Positions 29,970 to 37,606 of a DNA stretch of 64,000 bases are shown here, one piece after another. The notes under the pieces were generated by a model. It was not told the origin of the DNA. It saw only the letters and a list, made by a program, of their open reading frames with translations, and did no database searches. The stretch's first letter is position 1, and each line of letters starts with the position of its first letter. Source of the DNA: Arthrobacter sp. DNA4. GTDB lineage: Bacteria; Actinomycetota; Actinomycetes; Actinomycetales; Micrococcaceae. A program made the translations under genes and the position numbers. The stretch lies in the NCBI RefSeq assembly GCF_024362385.1, contig NZ_CP101466.1, positions 2,294,001 to 2,358,000 of the forward strand, read 5' to 3'.

Positions 29970-30302
29970 ATGACCGAAATCAAGCCGGGCCGTACGGCCC
30001 TGGAGGACGTCGAAGAGGCGCTCAAGGACGTCATCGATCCTGAGCTTGGCGTTAACGTGGTGGACCTCGGGCTGCTGTACGGCCTGAAGTACTCCGATGA
30101 GGACGGCGCGCTCCTGATCGACATGACCCTCACCACCGCCGCCTGCCCGCTCACCGACGTGCTCGAGGAGCAGGTGGTCCAGGCCCTGGACGGCGTCGTG
30201 GACGACTGGCGCCTGAACTGGGTATGGATGCCGCCATGGGGTCCCGAGCGGATCACCGATGACGGCAAGGACCAGATGCGGGCCCTCGGCTTCAACATCT
30301 GA
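29970..30302 (+). CDS. sufT: Metal-sulfur cluster assembly factor, SufT/DUF59 (MIP18) family
   Basis: A 110-residue MIP18-family protein. It shows VEEALKDVIDPELGVNVVDLGLLYG at the N-terminus (first half quoted in part) and TTAACPLTD with the conserved Cys, then WVWMPPWGPERITDDGKDQMRALGF. SufT proteins help mature Fe-S proteins. It closes the suf operon and is followed by a very long perfect hairpin and a palindromic repeat. Confidence 0.93.
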   Translation: MTEIKPGRTALEDVEEALKDVIDPELGVNVVDLGLLYGLKYSDEDGALLIDMTLTTAACPLTDVLEEQVVQALDGVVDDWRLNWVWMPPWGPERITDDGKDQMRALGFNI

Positions 30303-30314
30303 CAAACCCGAAGT

Positions 30315-30363
30315 ACGACGACGGCCGGTCACCTTCTCAGCGAAGGTGACCGGCCGTCGTCGT
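30315..30363. terminator. Very strong hairpin terminator after the suf operon
   Basis: A perfect 22-bp stem (30315-30336 with 30342-30363) with a TCAGC loop begins 12 bases after the sufT stop. It is the longest perfect stem seen in the window and has no T-tract. It is followed within 8 bases by the 58-bp palindromic repeat, giving a double barrier between sufT and the convergent peptidase gene. Confidence 0.88.
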
Positions 30364-30370
30364 CGGTTCG

Positions 30371-30428
30371 TCGATTGCTCCGTAACCGCCGTTTTGGGGT
30401 GCCAAAAGGGCCGTTACGGATCAATCGA
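30371..30428. repeat. 58-bp imperfect palindromic repeat, copy 1
   Basis: This element begins TCGATTGCTCCGTAAC and ends with a near complement, CGTTACGG..CAATCGA, around a GTTTTGGGGTGCCAAAA-like centre. A second copy of equal length lies inverted at 53073-53130; about 48 of 58 positions match, including the whole first 16 bases. Both copies sit between convergent genes. Most likely a REP-like or bidirectional-terminator family dispersed in this genome. Confidence 0.85.
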
Positions 30429-30443
30429 TGGGGGTGAACCGGG

Positions 30444-31325
30444 TTAGAGGGTTGCGGCGCTGAACGTGTCGCACTGGTTGATGTCGCCGGACTGGTAGCC
30501 CCGCGAGAACCAGCGCTGGCGTTCCTCGCTGGAGCCGTGCGTCCAGCCTTCGGGGGAGACACGCCCGGTGGCGGCCTTCTGGATGCGGTCGTCACCCACC
30601 GACGCGGCGGCGGACAATGCGTCGTTCACATCCTGCGGGGTAAGGGGCTCCAGGTACGGCTGCCCTGTGGCCGGGTCCGGCGTGGTGGACGCGTACTTGG
30701 CCCACAGCCCTGCGTAGCAGTCAGCCTGCAGTTCGGTCCGCACGGAACCGGATTCCGGACCCTGCGGATCCTGCTGCGCCCGCTTCAGGTCGCCGAGCAG
30801 GTTCTGGACGTGGTGGCCGAACTCGTGTGCCACCACGTACTCCTGCGCCAGGGGGCCGCCAGAGGACCCAAAGCGGTCCACGAGTTCCTGGAAGAACCCG
30901 GGATCGAAGTACGCCGTGGTGTCCGTTGGGCAGTAGAACGGGCCCACCTCTGAGGTCGCGGCACCGCATGCGGTGTTGGTGCCGCCGCTGAAGATGACCG
31001 CCTCCGGGCGGGGGTACTGCACGTTGTACTGCTTCAGGTAGCCGGGCCAGAAGGCGTTGAGGCTGTTCACGGTGCCCGTGATCCGGCAGTCCAGCCGGGC
31101 GTCGGCGTCGGCGCCCGTGTTGCAGGCCGGCGCCGTACCCTGCGACTGCCCGGCATTGCCGCCGTCGGTCAAGCCACCAAGCATGTTGGGGTTGATGCCC
31201 AGCAAAAGCGCAACGAGCAGGACCAGGCCGCCGCCGATGCCGCCGCCGACTTTCACCCCGGTGCCCATGCCCCGGCGGTCCTGGACCTGGGAGGGATCCA
31301 GCTGAACGTTGTCATTGAAACTCAT
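30444..31325 (-). CDS. Neutral zinc metallopeptidase, YpfJ family
   Basis: A 293-residue protein of the putative neutral zinc metallopeptidase family. A single transmembrane helix lies at about residues 26-45 (GGGIGGGLVLLVALLLG). The extracellular part follows, with the zinc motif VVAHEFGHHVQNLLG and a later conserved ELQADCYAGLWA. Cys pairs (ACNTG, DCRITG, TACGAA, YCPTD) suggest disulfides, in line with location outside the membrane. The substrate is unknown. It converges on the suf operon. Confidence 0.9.
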   Translation of the reverse strand: MSFNDNVQLDPSQVQDRRGMGTGVKVGGGIGGGLVLLVALLLGINPNMLGGLTDGGNAGQSQGTAPACNTGADADARLDCRITGTVNSLNAFWPGYLKQYNVQYPRPEAVIFSGGTNTACGAATSEVGPFYCPTDTTAYFDPGFFQELVDRFGSSGGPLAQEYVVAHEFGHHVQNLLGDLKRAQQDPQGPESGSVRTELQADCYAGLWAKYASTTPDPATGQPYLEPLTPQDVNDALSAAASVGDDRIQKAATGRVSPEGWTHGSSEERQRWFSRGYQSGDINQCDTFSAATL

Positions 31326-31382
31326 AACGTCACATTACCCGCGGGCCGGGCGCTCAATCCTCCCGGCAAGTAAAGTTGGTCC

Positions 31383-32789
31383 GTGCCTTTCCTCGACAAG
31401 CTCCAGCGCTGGGCCGGGCAGCGGCCGCACGACACCGCCGTCGTGATCGCCGGACGCCGCCTGGACTGGGAGCAGCTGCGGGACGCCGCCGCTGAACTGG
31501 TGGCCGGGACCAAGTCCGTCACCGCGCTGTGTGAGGCCAACTCCGTGGATTTTGCGGTGAAATTCGCAGCCGCCGTTGCGGGCGGCCGGCAATGCGCCGT
31601 CCTGGATCCCGCGTGGTCCGCCCCGCTGCAGGAAGACATCGTCCGGCGGGTGGAAGCATGCGCCGATCCGGCCCCGGTGTCCCCGGATGACCAGCTGGCC
31701 GACGGGCCGCCGGACTCCAGCTTCCTGATCGGCCTCACCTCCGGAACCACGGCTGTACCCAAGGCGTTCACCCGCTCCCGGCAGTCCTGGCAGCAATCCT
31801 TCGACGCCTCGATCGAGTTCTTCGGGCTTCGGCAGGATGACGTGACCCTGGCACCCGGTCCGCTGGCAGCCAGCCTGAACCTCTACGCCCTGGCTGAGTG
31901 CCTGTACGCCGGTTCGGAGTTCCAGACGCTGGAGACGTTCGACGTCGGCGACGTCCATGCGGCCATAACCCACGACCGTGTCACCCGCCTGGTCCTGGTG
32001 CCCACCATGCTGCGGATGCTCAGCGAACGCGGAATGACCGGATGCGTCGATGCCTCCGGCGTGCGGACCATCATCTGCGCCGGTTCCAAACTTGATGCCC
32101 GCACCCTTGAGGCGGCCAGGCGCTGGGCCCCCAATGCCACCATCTACGAGTACTACGGCGCCTCCGAACTGAGCTTCGTGTCCGGCCTGGGCCTGGCACC
32201 CGGCCAGGCTGCCGCCGCAGGCGGCACCGGAATCGGCTTACCGTTACCGGGGGTCGACGTCCGGATCCTGGATGACGACGGCGCACCGGTCCCCGACGGC
32301 GGCTACGGCAACATCTGCGTCCGCAGCGGCATGGTGAGCAACGGTTACCTGTGGGGCGATGACGGCGAAGCGCTGCGGTCGTTCGGCGACTGGTACACGG
32401 TGGGGGACCAGGGCTACCTGGCGGACGGCGGGCTGCACATCCTTGGCCGGCGTGCCGACATGATCCTCACGGCGGGGAGGAACGTCTACCCGCATGAGGT
32501 GGAACTGGCGCTGGCGGCCGTTCCCGGAGTTGCGGCAGCAGTCGCCGCGGGGATGGCCGATGATTTGCGCGGCCAGCGCGTGGTGGCAGGCGTGGTGCCT
32601 TCCCACGGCGGAATCAGTGCCACCCAGCTGCGGGCCGGCCTGGAGGACATCCTGTCGCGGCACAAGCGGCCCTTGCAGTACTACCTGCTCCAGGAGCTTC
32701 CCACCACGGACCGGGGAAAGGTCAGTCGGAACCTCCTGCTGGAGTGGATCAATGCCCGCGACCCCAGGGTGCGTGCCCTTGGTGCCTGA
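31383..32789 (+). CDS. Acyl-CoA/AMP-dependent ligase (ANL superfamily)
   Basis: An adenylate-forming enzyme of 468 residues, shorter than typical 500-550 residue acyl-CoA synthetases. The P-loop is LTSGTTAVPKAFTRS, the A5 motif YEYYGASELSF, A7 YTVGDQGYL, A8 GRRADMILTAGRNVYPHEVE, and the catalytic Lys in TTDRGKVSRN near the C-terminus. All residues for adenylation and thioester formation appear present. The substrate cannot be read from the sequence. The GTG start overlaps nothing; its end overlaps the thiolase start by eight bases, so the pair is one operon. Confidence 0.9.
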   Translation: MPFLDKLQRWAGQRPHDTAVVIAGRRLDWEQLRDAAAELVAGTKSVTALCEANSVDFAVKFAAAVAGGRQCAVLDPAWSAPLQEDIVRRVEACADPAPVSPDDQLADGPPDSSFLIGLTSGTTAVPKAFTRSRQSWQQSFDASIEFFGLRQDDVTLAPGPLAASLNLYALAECLYAGSEFQTLETFDVGDVHAAITHDRVTRLVLVPTMLRMLSERGMTGCVDASGVRTIICAGSKLDARTLEAARRWAPNATIYEYYGASELSFVSGLGLAPGQAAAAGGTGIGLPLPGVDVRILDDDGAPVPDGGYGNICVRSGMVSNGYLWGDDGEALRSFGDWYTVGDQGYLADGGLHILGRRADMILTAGRNVYPHEVELALAAVPGVAAAVAAGMADDLRGQRVVAGVVPSHGGISATQLRAGLEDILSRHKRPLQYYLLQELPTTDRGKVSRNLLLEWINARDPRVRALGA

Positions 32790-33957
32790 CCTCCTGCCGC
32801 CCGAACGCCAGCCGGTCATCATCGACGCGCGGCGGACCCCTGTCTGCCCCGTCAACGGCGCCCTGCGGAGCCTGCGCGCCCACGAACTCCTGGCTCCGGT
32901 CCTCCGGAAGCTGGTGACCGCAGTGGCGCTCGACCCCGGGTCCGTCACTGACGTCGTTATCGGCAACGCCGTGGGCGGCGGCGGGAACGTAGCCAGGCTG
33001 GCCCTGCTGGCGGCCGGACTTCCGGTCTCGGTGCCGGGTATCACCGTGGACCGGCAGTGCGGGTCAGGACTGGATGCGATCGTGCTCGCGTCGCGGCTGG
33101 TGGGGGCTTACGGCAACCCGGTGTACCTGGCAGGGGGAGTGGAGAGCACCAGTACTGCGCCCCTGCGGGCGCACAGGAAGGACAACGGCGCCCCGGAGTT
33201 TTACCGCCGCGCCCAGTTCGTGCCGGACAGCTTCGGGGACCCGGACATGGGCGTGGCCGCGGAAACGGTGGCCAAAGAGTACGGTGTTGCCCGCGAACGC
33301 CAGGATGATTTCGCGCTGGCCAGCCACCGGAAAGCCCTCGCTGCCATCCGGGACGGACGCTTCACCGACGAACTCGTGCCGCTGGAGACCCCGGCCGGGG
33401 CCGTCTCTTCGGACGGCGGCCCGCGGGCCGGCCTGACCCCGGCTGTCATGGCACGGTTCCCGGCCGCCTTTGTGCCGGGAGGAACTGTCACCGCCGGGAA
33501 CTCCTGCTTTGACGCGGACGCCGCCTCCGCCGTCGTCGTAACGTCCCTTGCCCGGGCCCGCCAACTGGGGGTGCGTGATGGCCTGCTGGTGCGCGGCACG
33601 GGTACCGCCGGGGTGGCTCCGCAGGTGCTGGGGATGGGCGCTGTTCCGGCTGCCAGTGGTGTGATGGCTGCTGCAGGCGTGAAAGCTGACGAGCTGGACC
33701 TGGTGGAATTCAACGAGGCGTTCGCTTCGCAGACACTCGCGTGCCTCGAACAGCTGGGCATCGACCCCGGCCGTGCAAACCTCGACGGCGGGGCGCTGGC
33801 GCTGGGGCACGCCTACGGTGCGTCGGGTGCCGTGCTGGTCACCCGGCTGCTGGCCCAGGCGCGGCGGGCGGACACCGAGGGTGCCCTGGGGCTGGCGATG
33901 ATCAGCATGGCCGGTGGCATGGGCACGGCGGCGCTCCTGGAGTACCGGCGGCTGTAA
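32782..33957 (+). CDS. Thiolase-family protein lacking the second catalytic cysteine
   Basis: A 391-residue thiolase fold. The nucleophile is present as Cys93 in DRQCGSGLDA. The NEAF motif (EFNEAFASQ) and His343 in ALGHAYGASG are kept. The C-terminal CxGGG motif reads MISMAGGMG, with Ser375 in place of the Cys that acts as acid/base in classical thiolases. It may be a condensing enzyme with altered chemistry or have reduced activity. It is co-transcribed with the acyl-CoA ligase (eight-base overlap; a GTG at 32773 is an alternative start) and converges on the biotin-transport genes, 22 bases apart. Confidence 0.88.
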   Translation: MPDLLPPERQPVIIDARRTPVCPVNGALRSLRAHELLAPVLRKLVTAVALDPGSVTDVVIGNAVGGGGNVARLALLAAGLPVSVPGITVDRQCGSGLDAIVLASRLVGAYGNPVYLAGGVESTSTAPLRAHRKDNGAPEFYRRAQFVPDSFGDPDMGVAAETVAKEYGVARERQDDFALASHRKALAAIRDGRFTDELVPLETPAGAVSSDGGPRAGLTPAVMARFPAAFVPGGTVTAGNSCFDADAASAVVVTSLARARQLGVRDGLLVRGTGTAGVAPQVLGMGAVPAASGVMAAAGVKADELDLVEFNEAFASQTLACLEQLGIDPGRANLDGGALALGHAYGASGAVLVTRLLAQARRADTEGALGLAMISMAGGMGTAALLEYRRL

Positions 33958-33979
33958 CGCCGCCTGGCGTCCCAGCCCG

Positions 33980-34603
33980 TCAGTCTTCCGCTTCGCCCAG
34001 GCCGCGGGCGGCCAGTGCCTCACCTGTTTGGCGGGCGTAGGCCACGGACGTGATGAAGACCGGCAGGACCAGCGCGCGGGGGTTGCGCTCAAGTCCCCGG
34101 GCCTTGGCGGAGTCGCGCACGTCGGCGAAGGTTCCGGCGATGAAGGGGATGCTGCGGAGCATGATGCCGATGGTCAGCGCGAAGCGTTCGGGATCGGCGC
34201 CGAACCTTTTGAAAGGGCGCGCCAGGTGGACCACACCGTCCAGGAGCCGCTGGATCGGCGTGGTGGCGGTGAGCAGGGATGCTGCCACGACGCAGACCAG
34301 GATGTTCAGCACGATCCGGCCCGCTGTGGGGCCGCCAAGCTGCCACCACTGGAAAAGTCCAATGACCAGGAGCACGGGGGCCAGCGGGCGGACGGCGTGC
34401 CACAGCCGCTTCGCCCCCGCGCCTGTGGCGAGGAACAGGCCGCAGAGGACGGCCAGGATCACCCCGGAAATGCGCCAGTCCACGATGAGGAAGGAAAGCA
34501 GGCCACAGCCGATGACCAGGAGGAACTTCAGTGCCAGCGGGGCCCGGTGTACCAGTGAGGTGCCGGGCACGTAGTTGGCCAGGAGGAAGCCGTGGCCCCT
34601 CAT
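33980..34603 (-). CDS. ecfT: ECF transporter transmembrane component EcfT (BioN type)
   Basis: A 207-residue EcfT with about five membrane helices and the cytoplasmic coupling motifs of the family: an Ala-Arg-Gly type motif in SAKARGLERNP and a second in ALAARGLGEAED near the C-terminus. It links the ATPase to the substrate-binding S subunit. The ATG at 34603 overlaps the ecfA stop in ATGA form; a longer upstream frame would run into ecfA. With BioY it should form a biotin importer (BioMNY). Confidence 0.92.
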   Translation of the reverse strand: MRGHGFLLANYVPGTSLVHRAPLALKFLLVIGCGLLSFLIVDWRISGVILAVLCGLFLATGAGAKRLWHAVRPLAPVLLVIGLFQWWQLGGPTAGRIVLNILVCVVAASLLTATTPIQRLLDGVVHLARPFKRFGADPERFALTIGIMLRSIPFIAGTFADVRDSAKARGLERNPRALVLPVFITSVAYARQTGEALAARGLGEAED

Positions 34604-35331
34604 GGGGAATCCCGCCTTGTGGCGTCGAGCCCCTGCAGGCACCATGAGCGGTAGGCCGCCACGGCGTCCGCCGGGGCGCCGTCGAAGGCCACGCGGCCCT
34701 GGTCGATGACCAGGACACGGTCCATGTCCAGTGCCAGGTCAAGGTCGTGGGTGGACATGATGATCTGCTGGTCCAGATCCGCCAGGGTCCTGCGGAGCAG
34801 CTCGCGGTTGCGCAGGTCCAGGAGCGTGGAGGGCTCGTCCAGCACCAGCACCCGGGGGTTCACGGCAAGCACAGCGGCGAGCGCCATCAGCTGCCGTTCA
34901 CCGCCGGACAGCTCGTAGATGCTTTGGTCCGCCAGGTGCAGCAGGCCCAGGCGTTCGAGGGCTTTGTCTGCCAACTGCCGCCGCTCCGAACCGTTTTTTG
35001 TTGAACGGCGGAGAGACAGTTCCACGTCTTCCCGGCCGGTGGGCATCACCAGCTGGGACAGGGGATCTGTGAAGACGAACCCCACGTTGCGCCTGACCTT
35101 CCGGACGGCACCCACCGTGTCGTCGCCGTCGACCGTGACGGTGCCGCTGGTGGGCTGGATGAGTCCGTTGATGAGGCGCAGCAGCGTGGATTTGCCGGAT
35201 CCGTTGGCACCGATGACGCCCACCCGTGCTTCGTCCAGCCTGAGGCTGACCGCGTCCAGGAGGACCTTGGGCTGCGGGGAGTTTTCGCTTTCGACGGCGA
35301 CACCCACCTGGTCGAACGTTACTGCCGGCAT
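34600..35331 (-). CDS. ecfA: ECF transporter ATPase EcfA (BioM type)
   Basis: A 243-residue ABC ATPase. Walker A is GANGSGKST, the ECF-type Q-loop region FTDPLSQLVMPT, signature YELSGGERQLMALA, Walker B VLVLDEPSTLLD and the switch in STHDLDLALD. A single ATPase gene serves the transporter, as in dedicated BioMNY systems, so it would act as homodimer. It lies nine bases after bioY and overlaps ecfT. Confidence 0.93.
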   Translation of the reverse strand: MPAVTFDQVGVAVESENSPQPKVLLDAVSLRLDEARVGVIGANGSGKSTLLRLINGLIQPTSGTVTVDGDDTVGAVRKVRRNVGFVFTDPLSQLVMPTGREDVELSLRRSTKNGSERRQLADKALERLGLLHLADQSIYELSGGERQLMALAAVLAVNPRVLVLDEPSTLLDLRNRELLRRTLADLDQQIIMSTHDLDLALDMDRVLVIDQGRVAFDGAPADAVAAYRSWCLQGLDATRRDSP

Positions 35332-35340
35332 GCGTTGTCC

Positions 35341-35985
35341 CTAGGCGCTTTGTGTGGGCTGGGTGCGGCGGCGCACGCGGCGGACCAGGACGTCGGGGAA
35401 GGCCCGGTGGAGGGCGACAGCGACGGCGGCGGCGAGGAGGTTCTTGATGATGTCTCCCGGGTAGAAGACCAGGTCGCTGAGGAAGGCCTGCTCCAGGGTG
35501 GCCTTGGAGTTGAGGGCAATTCCCAGGACGCCCAGCGTGTGCACAAAGACAACGCTCGTGACCGTGGCGGCCAGGAAGAACCACAGGGCGCGCGCCTTCG
35601 TGGTCCGCCGGATGACCACAGTGGCCAGCCAACCCACTACTGCGGCGGCGATGGGGAAGGCGATGATGTAGCCGGCCGAGGGCCCGGCAAGGATGGCCAG
35701 GCCGCTGCGGCCCTGGCTGAAGATGGGCAGGCCGGTCAGGCCCAGGAGGGTGTAAAGTCCGACGGCGGCGAATCCGCGGGCGGGGCCCAGCACCAGGCCG
35801 GTGAGCATCACGGCCAGGGTCTGGAAGGTGATGGGGACGCCGAAGCCGTTCAGGGCCAGCCCCGGCACCAGGGCTGCGCCGGCAACGAGGGCGGCGAAGA
35901 CGGCGATCAGTCCCAGGTCGGTGCCGTTCCAGCGGCGGCGCTCCGTCCGTTTGCCGGTTTCTGGGGTGGTCTCGGTGTTGCTCAT
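35341..35985 (-). CDS. bioY: Biotin transporter substrate-binding subunit BioY
   Basis: BioY, 214 residues, six membrane helices, the biotin-binding S component. Signature regions include GFGVPITFQTLAVMLTGLVLG (in part), GLPIFSQGRSGLAILAGPSAGYI and FYPGDIIKNLLAA. The ATG at 35985 was chosen with AGGA six bases upstream; a TTG at 36009 lies in the putative operator. It heads the bioY-ecfA-ecfT operon. Two TGTACA boxes upstream may bind a biotin-responsive regulator. Confidence 0.95.
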   Translation of the reverse strand: MSNTETTPETGKRTERRRWNGTDLGLIAVFAALVAGAALVPGLALNGFGVPITFQTLAVMLTGLVLGPARGFAAVGLYTLLGLTGLPIFSQGRSGLAILAGPSAGYIIAFPIAAAVVGWLATVVIRRTTKARALWFFLAATVTSVVFVHTLGVLGIALNSKATLEQAFLSDLVFYPGDIIKNLLAAAVAVALHRAFPDVLVRRVRRRTQPTQSA

Positions 35986-36002
35986 GATGGTCCTGTCGGG
36001 GT

Positions 36003-36026
36003 TGTACAAGCGGAATCTAATGTACA
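36003..36026. promoter_or_regulatory. Paired TGTACA boxes upstream of bioY
   Basis: TGTACA occurs at 36003-36008 and 36021-36026, 18 bases apart and each self-complementary. They lie 18 to 41 bases before the bioY start codon, where a repressor would block transcription. Biotin uptake genes are commonly controlled by BirA or BioQ-type repressors, whose sites have this two-box layout. The boxes do not exactly match a consensus I know. Confidence 0.4.
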
Positions 36027-36123
36027 GCCGACGCTACCGGGGCGGAATGGGGACCATTTTGTAGGGGTCCTACTAAGGGAGGGTGTGGGTGCTTTCGGGT
36101 GGGCACAAGCGGGCCACGCAGCG

Positions 36124-36291
36124 CTATCCGTCCGTTGTTATGGAGCGGAGCACGGACTGGAAGCCTGGACTGACGTGGACGGTGAGCGTGCCGTCGTCGC
36201 GCACGTGGGTAAGTTGCCCGTCACCCGTGCCGTTCCACCAGTAGACGTGCGGGCTTCGCGGTGGCGGCAGACAGGCCGGCACTATGCTCAT
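36124..36291 (-). CDS. Possible small protein or gene remnant (55 aa)
   Basis: A short minus-strand frame between bioY and the propeller gene, starting with ATG at 36291. It has no clear ribosome site. The peptide has a coherent, protein-like middle (HVYWWNGTGDGQLTHVRDDG) with alternating hydrophobic residues typical of beta strands. I do not recognise it. It could be a small real protein or the remnant of a larger gene. If it is not real, the region 35986-36330 holds only the bioY control region. Confidence 0.3.
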   Translation of the reverse strand: MSIVPACLPPPRSPHVYWWNGTGDGQLTHVRDDGTLTVHVSPGFQSVLRSITTDG

Positions 36292-36330
36292 CTGAGGATT
36301 TTCTTTCAATATCGGTTTGGGGGCAGGTAT

Positions 36331-37569
36331 ATGCGGTTTACCGCGGGCGTGGCAGCGGGTGTCGCTGGGATCATCTTGTTGACTGGTGGTGTCCCTGCAG
36401 CAGCCTCGGGGGACCTGATTTACGTTGGTCGAGAGCCTCTCAGCGTCGTCATCGACGCGGAGGGGACCGCGTATATCGGCAATTACTCCCCCGGTGGAGG
36501 GGTCAGCGTTCTTCCTGCGGGGGCGGGTCAACCAGCCACGACCCTGATACCCGGTTTCAGCCCTGCCGGCATGGCCTTGTCTGGAGACGGGACCTTGTTT
36601 GTCGAAGGGTGGGATTACACCCAGCAGGAGGAAAGGCTCGCCGTGATCCCGAAGGGCTCCTCTGAGGTTGCCCGTACCATTCCCCTCAGTCGAGGTGCCC
36701 ACCTTATAGCCGCGTCCCCGGACGGTACTGTCTTTGTTCCCAACCCTAACCTGGGCACAGTCTCGGTCATCCCTCCCGGAGCAGGCGCACCAGCTTACGC
36801 GATTACCGTCGGAGGTAATCCCAAGGAAGTGGCCGTGGCCAAGGACGGCACCGCCTATGTGACCAACCAGAACGACGGAACGGTCTCGGTCATCCCTCAA
36901 GGTGCCGGCAGGGTTTCACGCACCATTGATGTCAGCCCGAACCCCGGTCAAACCGGTAACCCGCACGGGATCGCGGTCGGCCCGGACGGCGCCGTCTATG
37001 TCACCAACATCACCACTAACGACGTCGCCGTTATCAAGCCCGGAGACTCGGCCGTCGCTTACCGCGTGGCGGTGCCAGGCGGCCCCAAGGAAGTCGCCGT
37101 GGGCATCGACAGTACGGTCTATGTCCTTTACGAGGCCAACGGCCTCTCCGTCATCAAACCCGGCGGAACCAACGTTTCACTCGGCCTGCCCACAGGTAAA
37201 AATCCCGGACACCTCGCCATCGCTCCCAACGGGTCTGTCATCGTAACCAACACCGCCGATGCATCTGTAACTGTCTTCCCGGCCCAGGACCTACGCGTAT
37301 CCGGGCCGCCTGTGACCACAGCACAAGCGGAACAGCCTGAGGTCAAAGAAGCAGGACCCACGGCCCAGGCCACGTCCGGGAATGACGGGACCGATATCGG
37401 GTTCGACGTTCCCTTATTCTTCGGCGTATTGGCCGCAGCCATGCTGTTGGGTGCCGCCGCACTGGTCCTTGCAGCCGGACGGCGCCACCGTTCACAAACT
37501 GCCGGGGAAGAAGCACCGGCAGAGGATCTCGAGGACATGCATGCGGTCCCGGATCAGAGGCAGCGTTGA
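36331..37569 (+). CDS. Secreted, membrane-anchored beta-propeller protein (YVTN/NHL-like repeats)
   Basis: A 412-residue protein. A signal peptide covers about residues 1-27 (AGVAAGVAGIILLTGG, cleavage near AAASG). At least six repeats of about 43 residues follow, each with the pattern DGTxYVTN..DGTVSVIPxGAG, typical of a YVTN/NHL beta-propeller. After a Thr/Glu-rich linker a transmembrane helix (about residues 358-380) and a charged tail anchor it outward. The ATG follows a purine-rich GGGGGCAGG. The function is unknown; such propellers bind proteins or glycans. Codon use is less GC-biased than in neighbours. Confidence 0.85.
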   Translation: MRFTAGVAAGVAGIILLTGGVPAAASGDLIYVGREPLSVVIDAEGTAYIGNYSPGGGVSVLPAGAGQPATTLIPGFSPAGMALSGDGTLFVEGWDYTQQEERLAVIPKGSSEVARTIPLSRGAHLIAASPDGTVFVPNPNLGTVSVIPPGAGAPAYAITVGGNPKEVAVAKDGTAYVTNQNDGTVSVIPQGAGRVSRTIDVSPNPGQTGNPHGIAVGPDGAVYVTNITTNDVAVIKPGDSAVAYRVAVPGGPKEVAVGIDSTVYVLYEANGLSVIKPGGTNVSLGLPTGKNPGHLAIAPNGSVIVTNTADASVTVFPAQDLRVSGPPVTTAQAEQPEVKEAGPTAQATSGNDGTDIGFDVPLFFGVLAAAMLLGAAALVLAAGRRHRSQTAGEEAPAEDLEDMHAVPDQRQR

Positions 37570-37606
37570 CAGGTTATGTTCCTGCGCTGACTGGGAGGAT
37601 CGGGTC

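Noticed and set aside
34098..34750. Overlapping minus-strand frame covering the ecfT/ecfA junction (217 codons)
   Set aside because: Different frame from both ECF genes and full of Pro/Arg runs; both real genes have intact motifs and an ATGA overlap.
36292..36900. Minus-strand frame over the first half of the propeller gene, upstream of the 55-residue peptide
   Set aside because: Antisense to the repeated propeller sequence; only the part outside that gene looks protein-like.
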